64,000 nt of DNA from positions 2,232,001 through 2,296,000 of the forward strand of contig NZ_RKQF01000001.1 of NCBI RefSeq assembly GCF_003814875.1. The letters run 5' to 3'. A program made the translations under genes and the position numbers. This document shows positions 58,420 through 64,000 of the stretch, piece by piece. This stretch comes from Streptomyces sp. Ag109_O5-1 (GTDB taxonomy: Bacteria; Actinomycetota; Actinomycetes; Streptomycetales; Streptomycetaceae). The stretch's first letter is position 1. Every line of letters begins with the position of its first letter. The notes beneath the pieces were generated by a model. The model did not search any database, was not told where the DNA came from, and saw only the letters and a list, made by a program, of their open reading frames with translations.

Positions 58420-59664
58420 GTGGACGTGCTGCACGAACGCTGCGCCGGCCTGGACATCAGCAAGAAGGACGCCAAAGCGTGCGTCCGCACTCCGAGCACG
58501 AAGCGGCGGGGAACGTTCACCACCCAGACCACGACCTGGGGTTCGACGACGAACGCCGTGCTCGCCCTGCGGGATCACCTGCTCGCCGCCGAGGTCACAC
58601 TCGTCGTGATCGAGGCGACCTCGGACTACTGGAAGCCGTTCTACTACCTGCTGGCCGAGGACCTGAACGTGATCCTGGTCAACGCCCGGCAGGTCAAGAA
58701 CCTGCCCGGCCGCAAGACGGACGTCTCCGACGCCGCCTGGCTGGCCCAACTGGGCGCGCACGGCCTGGTCCGCCCCTCGTTCGTGCCACCGCAGCCGGTA
58801 CGCGAGCTGCGGGACCTGACCCGGGCCCGCACCCAGATGACCCGCGAACGAGGGCAGATCGTGCAGCGGCTGGAGAAGCTGCTGGAGGACACCGGGATCA
58901 AACTCGCCGCGGTCGCCTCCGACATCATGGGCGTCTCGGGCCGGGCCATGCTGGAGGCCCTCATCGCGGGTGAACGCGACCCGCAGACGCTCGCGGACCT
59001 GGCCAGACGCAAGCTCCGCAACAAGATCCCCGAACTCACCGAGGCCCTGACCGGACGCTTCCGCGCCCACCACGCCTTCCTCACCCGGCTGCACCTGGAC
59101 CACTACGACCAGCTCACTGATGCCATCGGACAGCTCGATGAGCGGATCGAGGAGGCGATGGCCCCCTTTCGAGGCGCCCTCGACCTGCTCGACACCGTCC
59201 CCGGGATCAACCAGGCCGTCGCCGAAGTGATCATCGCGGAGACCGGCGGGGACATGACCCGGTTCTCCTCGGCCGGGCACCTGGCGTCCTGGGCCGGGGT
59301 CTGCCCCGGCCACCACGAGTCCGCCGGCCGCACCAAGAACACCAAGGTCCGCCCCGGCAACCCGTATCTCAAGGGCGCCCTCGGACTGGCCGCCTTCGGC
59401 GCAGCGAGAACCAAGGACACCTACCTACAAGCCCGTTACAAGCGCCTGACCGCCCGCCGTGGCCCGCTCAAGGCACTGGTCGCCGTCGAGCACTCGATCA
59501 TCACCGCGATCTGGCACATGCTCACCGACAACGTCCCCTACCGCGAACTCGGCGGCACCTACTTCACCCAGCGCGACCCCGAACGCGCCACCCGCCGCGC
59601 GATCACCGCCCTCAACCAACTCGGCTACACCGTCACCCTCAACCCGATCGAAGGCGCGGCCTGA
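58420..59664 (+). CDS. IS110-family transposase
   Basis: 414 aa from GTG 58420 (GGAG 7 bases upstream). N-terminal DEDD/RuvC-like domain: Asp in CAGLDISKKDAKACVRTP, Glu in VIEATSDYWKPFYYL, KTDVSDAAWLAQL. C-terminal Tnp_20 domain: LLDTVPGINQAVAEVIIAE, GHLASWAGVCPGHHESAG and KVRPGNPYLKGAL with the conserved serine region. Intact. Such enzymes use a structured bridge RNA to choose donor and target DNA. Confidence 0.93.
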   Translation: MDVLHERCAGLDISKKDAKACVRTPSTKRRGTFTTQTTTWGSTTNAVLALRDHLLAAEVTLVVIEATSDYWKPFYYLLAEDLNVILVNARQVKNLPGRKTDVSDAAWLAQLGAHGLVRPSFVPPQPVRELRDLTRARTQMTRERGQIVQRLEKLLEDTGIKLAAVASDIMGVSGRAMLEALIAGERDPQTLADLARRKLRNKIPELTEALTGRFRAHHAFLTRLHLDHYDQLTDAIGQLDERIEEAMAPFRGALDLLDTVPGINQAVAEVIIAETGGDMTRFSSAGHLASWAGVCPGHHESAGRTKNTKVRPGNPYLKGALGLAAFGAARTKDTYLQARYKRLTARRGPLKALVAVEHSIITAIWHMLTDNVPYRELGGTYFTQRDPERATRRAITALNQLGYTVTLNPIEGAA

Positions 59665-59679
59665 CCGCTCACAGACCAA

Positions 59680-59710
59680 GTGCCCGGCGGCCTCGACGAC
59701 CACCGGGCAC
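59680..59710 (+). terminator. Terminator hairpin after the IS110 transposase
   Basis: GTGCCCGG (59680-59687) pairs with CCGGGCAC (59703-59710), 16 bases after the transposase stop. The 8-bp GC-rich stem has a 15-base loop. Confidence 0.55.
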
Positions 59711-59891
59711 CCAGCCTGCCCAAACAGCCCCTGACCTGGACCTATTTACGCGTCAGAAGGAACTGAGGCATCCGCTCCATGCGTTCCAGACCCGCCTCAA
59801 CAAGTGGGTGCGGAAGCACGTACGCACTGCATTAGAGGGTGCGCCTCCAGTAGGGCGTTGATCTGGGCTTCCAGGGCCCGGCGCTGTTCGT

Positions 59892-60113
59892 GGACTGTTC
59901 ACCGCGCGGAACACGGCGAACAAGGTGGACGTGGTCTACCCGGACGGCACCAAGGTCACCGTGCTCACTGCGGCCGACGGGCTGGCCAGCCCCACCGCCA
60001 CCGCCGTACGCGGCCACGAGCTCCTCATCACCGACGCGGGCCTCGCCGCCCCGCACCACGCGCAGCTGCAGGGCGGCCGGATCAACCTCGCGGCGCTGCG
60101 GGCCCACGGCTGA
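59892..60113 (+). pseudogene. 3' fragment of a beta-propeller (SMP-30/NHL-like) gene
   Basis: Frame reads GLFTARNTANKVDVVYPDG, TKVTVLTAADGLASPTATAV, RGHELLITDAGLAAPHHAQL, ending at TGA 60113. This is the last blades of a secreted propeller or lactonase-like protein; the 5' portion is missing, replaced by sequence next to the IS110. Confidence 0.55.
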
Positions 60114-60209
60114 CCTGGCGCGTCGGGGAAACACGATGCGTCATGGCCGGAATGGTACGACAGATGTCCTCCCGGCCACTCACCCGCCTCTGCGGGCGCA
60201 CGCCACGCT

Positions 60210-60243
60210 TTCTTGTGCCGGGACCGCGGTCCCGGCACAAGAA
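60210..60243. terminator. 34-bp perfect palindrome, probable bidirectional terminator
   Basis: TTCTTGTGCCGGGACCG (60210-60226) is followed directly by its reverse complement. It lies about 100 bases after the propeller fragment and 38 before the oxidoreductase fragment. A long loop-free palindrome with a GC core could also be an operator. Confidence 0.5.
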
Positions 60244-60280
60244 GCAGTGAGACGGACATGAGCGAGGACAAGAGGACAAC

Positions 60281-60410
60281 ATGAGTGAGCACACCATGCG
60301 GGCAGTCACCATCAGCGAGTTCGGCGGAGCGGAGGTGCTGACCGTCGAGGAGGTCGCGCGCCCGGTGCCGCTGCCGACCGAGGTGCTGGTACGGGTGCAC
60401 GCCGCCGGCG
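60281..60410 (+). pseudogene. N-terminal fragment of a quinone oxidoreductase / MDR-type gene
   Basis: ATG 60281 reads MSEHTMRAVTISEFGGAEVL then VEEVARPVPLPTEVLVRVHAAG, the classic start of zinc-type or QOR alcohol dehydrogenases. The frame is cut after HAAGG by the IS5-type transposase sequence; nothing of the rest remains. Confidence 0.75.
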
Positions 60411-61097
60411 GTGCTCGTCCTGCGCTGGTTCATCGACGGCACCCGCCTCTCCCAACTCGCCCGCGACAACGGCCTGTCGGTCTCCACCTCCTACCGCTAC
60501 CTCCACGAGGGGCTGACCGTTCTGGCGGCCGGGGCACCGGACCTCGCGACCACGCTGGAACGCGCGAAGGCGGCGGGGCTGACGCATCTTAACCTCGACG
60601 GCACCGTCATCCGCACCGATCGCGTCGCCGCCCCCGGCCCCAACGGCGCAGACCTGTGGTGGTCCGGAAAGCACAAGCACCATGGTGGGAACATTCAGGT
60701 CATCTCCACCCCGGACGGCTGGCCGATCTGGGTCTCCCCAGTCCGCCCAGGCAGGGAGCACGACACCACCTGCGCCCGCCACCACGGTCTGATCGACGCC
60801 CTCAACCGGATCGCCGCCGAGCTGGACATGCCGACCCTCGTCGACCTCGGCTACGAAAACGCCGGCGACGGATTCCGCCACCCGCACAAGAAGCCCGCCG
60901 GTGGCGAACTGACCGAAGCCCAGCAGACCTACAACAAGGTCATCCGCGGCATCCACGGCGTCTGCGAGCGCGCCAACTCCCTGCTCAAGACCACCTTCAA
61001 GGCCCTCCGCCGGGTCAGCCTCGACCCCAGCCGCATCACGAAGATCGCCGCCGCAGCCCTCGTCCTACTCCAGCTCGAATACGACCGCACCATCTGA
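60411..61097 (+). pseudogene. IS5-type (DDE_Tnp_4) transposase, N-terminally truncated
   Basis: From VLRWFIDGTRLSQLARDNG and VSTSYRYLHEGL through LNLDGTVIRTDR (first Asp), LVDLGYENAG (second Asp) and HGVCERANSLLK (Glu) the catalytic core is complete. The N-terminal 40-50 residues of full-length relatives are missing and the upstream DNA is an unrelated oxidoreductase fragment, so the gene lacks its own start. Confidence 0.78.
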
Positions 61098-61351
61098 GCG
61101 ATCACACAACGTCATGATCCGTTACTGGCAAAGGCTCAGTGAGGCATACAGCACGGCGTCGCGCAGCCGTCAGCGCATGTTCCTGAAACGGGCCTGACGA
61201 CTCCTAATGTCCAGGTGTCGCCGCCCAGGGCTGCGCAACTCCGAACCTCTTTCCTTGCCGAAGAGACTGCCGTGGCCGACCACGCGCCATCACTGCCGGA
61301 CGGCATGTCGCTGGCCAAGCCATACCTCGTACATAGACCGAAGAGGTGTCC
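61098..61351 (+). other. Gene-free spacer between the IS5-type remnant and the acyl-AMP ligase
   Basis: I see no ORF with good codon use and no clear hairpin in these 254 bases. GAAGAGG at 61341-61347 can serve as the ribosome site for the ATG at 61352. Confidence 0.4.
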
Positions 61352-62270
61352 ATGAATCTGCCGGACAACATGCTGGACGCACTGAGCCGATATGCCGGCG
61401 AACGGCCCCAACAGGTTGCCTGTCGGTTCCTCAGTACCGGCGAGGTCGACGGACCCACGGACGAGTGGACGTATGAACGGCTGTACACCGAGGTGCGCGC
61501 CGTAGCGGCGGCGCTGAGTGAGAGCCTCCCGACCGGGTCCCGCTGCCTGCTGCTGTTCTCACCGGGACTGGATTTCGTCGCGGGATTTCTCGGTTGCCTC
61601 TGGGCGGGAATGGTCGCGGTGCCGGCCTACCTACCCGATATGGAGCAGTCTCAGCCACGGGCGCTGCGCCGCATGCTTGGTGTTGTCCGCGACTGTGGAG
61701 CCACTGCTGTCCTGACCGCCCCCGCCGACGCCGGTCTGGCCCGGATGGCCGCCGACCTCGATCCCGCCTTCGCCGGTCTGGCTTGGCTGCACCGAACGGC
61801 AGAGCCCGCGCAACACGACGCCCACATCGACGACATGCCGCCGGCTGAGCAGGTGGCCTTTCTGCAGTACACCTCCGGCTCGACCGGAGAGGCGAAGGGC
61901 GTCATGGTCTCGCACGAGAACCTCGCCCACAACCTGCGCAGTCAGCAGGCCGTCTGGCAGCAGGACGCGGCCAACGTCGTGTCATGGCTGCCCGTATACC
62001 ACGACATGGGTCTCATCGGCGACATTCTGTACCCGTTGTTCGTCGGCGGTACCACCACCCTCATGACGGTGTCGGCGTTCATCGCGCAGCCGACCCGTTG
62101 GCTGCGCGCGATAAGCCATTTGGGGGGCACACTCGCGCTTGCCCCCAATTTCGGCTACGAGCTGTGCGTGCGCAACGTACCCGAGGTGGATCTGCCACGG
62201 CTGGATCTGTCGACATGGGCGGTCGCCGTCAACGGCGCCGAGCCGATACGCAGGGGCACACTCGGATCGG
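61352..62270 (+). pseudogene. Fatty-acyl-AMP ligase (FAAL), C-terminally truncated
   Basis: ATG 61352 with GAAGAGG upstream. About 306 residues of the AMP-binding domain are present: LQYTSGSTGEAKGVMVSHEN (ATP loop), WLPVYHDMGLIGD (FAAL hallmark), FIAQPTRWLRAI, GGTLALAPNFGYELC and VNGAEPIRRGTL. After GTL the frame stays open by chance but loses homology, so the C-terminal half is lost. FAALs activate fatty acids for PKS/NRPS loading. This marks the edge of a damaged biosynthetic cluster. Confidence 0.8.
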
Positions 62271-63040
62271 GAGCGGAACCACCACGCCTGTCGCGTTGCG
62301 GGCCTCTGAAGGGATCGAGAGATAACGGGACCCCTCCCCGGGGGCCAGGACCCACCAACGATTCCGGGAAGGCAAGCCCCGCATGGCCACAGAGCATGTC
62401 ACACCCGCCACACGGCACGGCATACGACCTGGCGTCACTGAAGCCGGTGCCGCGGTATCACTGTCGGTTTGTTGGCCACTGGCTGCTCTTCGGGCCTCAC
62501 CAGCAGCGGGAGGCAGGTGGCGGCCACTCCACCACCCGTCGCAGCTACGCCGACAGCGCCCACCAACGGATACGACGGGCTGATACGGCTTCCCCTGTCC
62601 GCCTACGGCACATCCGAGCAGCGCGACGACCCGTGGTTGCGGACAGAAAGAGAGGCGGGCCGCCCGGTCGGCGCCTGAGGCTACCTTGGTCCTGCGACGG
62701 CAAAGCGCATCGGGTTCCGCATCGGAGCGATCTGTTCAGCCGGTCGTGCCGGCAGGGGGGAACGGACAACCAGGTCAGCGCGGCACGCAAACGCCGCTCG
62801 GCCCGCATGACCACGGCCGGCCACCCGGCCGACGACCCCGAAGAGCTGGCCAACGGCCCCTGGAACACGGCCAAACCCGCCGCGAAAGAGAGCACCGCGG
62901 CCACCGCCGCCGAGTCGCGCACGCGGCCATCGGGCCTGGCCGCCGTCTACTTCGCCGTCCTCACCGTCCTCGGCGGTCCAGAAACGGTCTATCCCGCCAG
63001 CCATGAGCAGACCCCGATCGCGAAAGGCAACGAGCGCCCC
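62271..63040 (+). other. Debris between the FAAL fragment and the regulator, with a lipoprotein-like fragment
   Basis: No intact gene. One stretch (62442-62678) reads ITVGLLATGCSSGLTSSG then NGYDGLIRLPLSAYGTSEQR, a lipobox-like start of a streptomycete lipoprotein cut after about 75 residues. The rest has mixed, non-coding codon use in all frames. Confidence 0.45.
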
Positions 63041-64000
63041 ATGGCACATGAATTCATCGATGCGCAATCGACGCTGCTGGACCGGGAGGAGGAGTGGCAG
63101 GAGATTCGGCGGCTGCTCCGATCGGCGGCGGGCGGGCTCGGGCAGTCGCTGATCTTTCAGGGGGGCGCCGGAACTGGGAAGACGGCAATCCTCCACGAAG
63201 CAGCGGCGCAGGCCCGGTCCGCCGGGTTCCGGGTGATGTTGGCCCGGGGTAGCTATCTCGAGCATGACGTACGCCTGGGGCTGGTGCGCCGACTCTTCGA
63301 CTCGGTACTGCCGGTCCTGTCCGGGCGTGACCAACAGCCGTTTTCACGCATCCTGCAACGCCTGCTGCGCGAGGCCGGAGGCCGGCCGGAGCCGGGCCGG
63401 ACCCGACGGGTTCTCCACCTCGCGCTGCGCAGGCTGCTGTGGGCCGACGAGAACTCGCCGATCCTGGTGGTGGTCGACAACCTGCACTGGGCCGACCGGG
63501 AGTCCCTGGAATGGCTGGTAACCCTCCCGGAGCACATCGCATCGATGCCCATCGCACTGCTGGCCAGCGTGTGCAGTGGGATACCCGGCACCGATCCGAC
63601 GCTGGTGGACGAGACACTGATCGAGAGCTCTCGTCGGGTCACGCTGCACGACATGACCACGAACTCGGTCGGGGCCCTGCTGGCCGACCAGTTCAGCAGC
63701 CGTCCCGACCCGGCGTTCGTGGCCGGTGTCATGCGGGTGACCGGCGGCAACCCGCATCTGGTCACGGCGCTGACCAGAAAGCTGGTCCAAGAGGGCGGCA
63801 ACCCGGATCCCGCCCGCGCGGCAGCCCTGGACACCGTCGTCCTCGACACGCTGGGCCAGTCCGTGCGGGTGCGCCTGGGCCGGGTCTCGCCGCACGCGCA
63901 CGCAGTGTTACGCGCCGTGACGGCCCTCGATGAGGAGACCACGTTGCACCGGCTGTGTGCGATCGTGGGTCTCGACCTCGACGAGACCGCGGACATCGTC
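63041..64000 (+). CDS. LuxR/LAL-type AAA regulator, N-terminal part (runs off the window)
   Basis: From ATG 63041 the frame stays open to the last base. AAA_16 ATPase domain: REEEWQEIRRLL, Walker A FQGGAGTGKTAIL (about 50), Walker B ILVVVDNLHWADRESLEWL (about 150), and VTGGNPHLVTAL. Large ATP-binding regulators of the LuxR family have this domain and a C-terminal HTH that would lie beyond the window. They usually activate nearby biosynthetic genes. The ribosome site is poor, so the 5' end may itself have been altered. Confidence 0.85.
   Translation, partial: MAHEFIDAQSTLLDREEEWQEIRRLLRSAAGGLGQSLIFQGGAGTGKTAILHEAAAQARSAGFRVMLARGSYLEHDVRLGLVRRLFDSVLPVLSGRDQQPFSRILQRLLREAGGRPEPGRTRRVLHLALRRLLWADENSPILVVVDNLHWADRESLEWLVTLPEHIASMPIALLASVCSGIPGTDPTLVDETLIESSRRVTLHDMTTNSVGALLADQFSSRPDPAFVAGVMRVTGGNPHLVTALTRKLVQEGGNPDPARAAALDTVVLDTLGQSVRVRLGRVSPHAHAVLRAVTALDEETTLHRLCAIVGLDLDETADIV

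Overview
The window is high-GC actinobacterial DNA, almost certainly from a Streptomyces accessory replicon or chromosome-arm island. It shows strong G/C third-position bias, GTG/TTG starts, Streptomyces-style regulator pairs, and a plasmid-type conjugation operon next to a heavily transposon-scarred zone. No rRNA, tRNA, core-metabolism island or convincing CRISPR array was seen.

Layout. (1) 1-1292: 3' part of a secreted-type PQQ/beta-propeller gene. (2) 30097 down to 1329, all minus strand: one long conjugation operon. In transcription order it encodes a small two-TM pilin-like protein, a VirB8-like protein, a VirB6-like channel protein, an SCO6880-type protein, a VirB4-like ATPase, a VirD4/TraG-like coupling ATPase, a coiled-coil protein, a 90-aa protein and a giant (up to 6887 aa) protein that joins a DNA methylase domain, an SF2 helicase, a UvrD-type helicase, many degenerate repeats and an FtsK-gamma-like winged helix. 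A divergent secreted transglycosylase/CHAP protein (VirB1-like) lies at 30548, and near-identical candidate operators sit at both ends of the divergent intergenic region. (3) 31717-33900: small accessory genes and an HTH regulator. (4) 34080-46279: a peptide-ligase locus with a MurC-like ligase (plus strand), a convergent operon of D-Ala-D-Ala-ligase-like, Ser/Thr dehydratase/racemase-like, C39-like peptidase and MurF-like genes, then a Zincin_2-like metalloprotein, membrane proteins, a glutamine-synthetase-like ligase and an APC permease. MurD/MurE and the rest of the division/cell-wall cluster are absent, so this is not the housekeeping mur cluster. (5) 46478-48409: an ATP-binding anti-sigma-like protein and an XRE regulator. 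(6) 48651-61097: a graveyard of mobile elements. It holds two different IS3-family elements, a group II intron RT gene split by a serine-recombinase element, a second and more complete group II intron that interrupts an IS110 transposase start, an intact IS110 transposase and a truncated IS5-type transposase, with gene fragments between them. (7) 61352-64000: a truncated fatty-acyl-AMP ligase, a stretch of debris, and the start of a large LuxR/LAL-type AAA regulator running off the right edge, which looks like the worn edge of a biosynthetic cluster.

How the parts fit. The conjugation genes could form a cell-envelope transfer machine with its own wall hydrolase, and the giant helicase/methylase probably protects or processes transferred DNA. 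The ligase locus carries four ATP-dependent carboxylate-amine ligases (MurC-, MurF-, Ddl- and GS-type) with a PLP enzyme that could supply a D- or dehydro-amino acid and a permease. Either a ribosome- and NRPS-independent peptide pathway or a wall-precursor remodelling/self-resistance system fits. I know of no exact match, and its product cannot be read from sequence alone.
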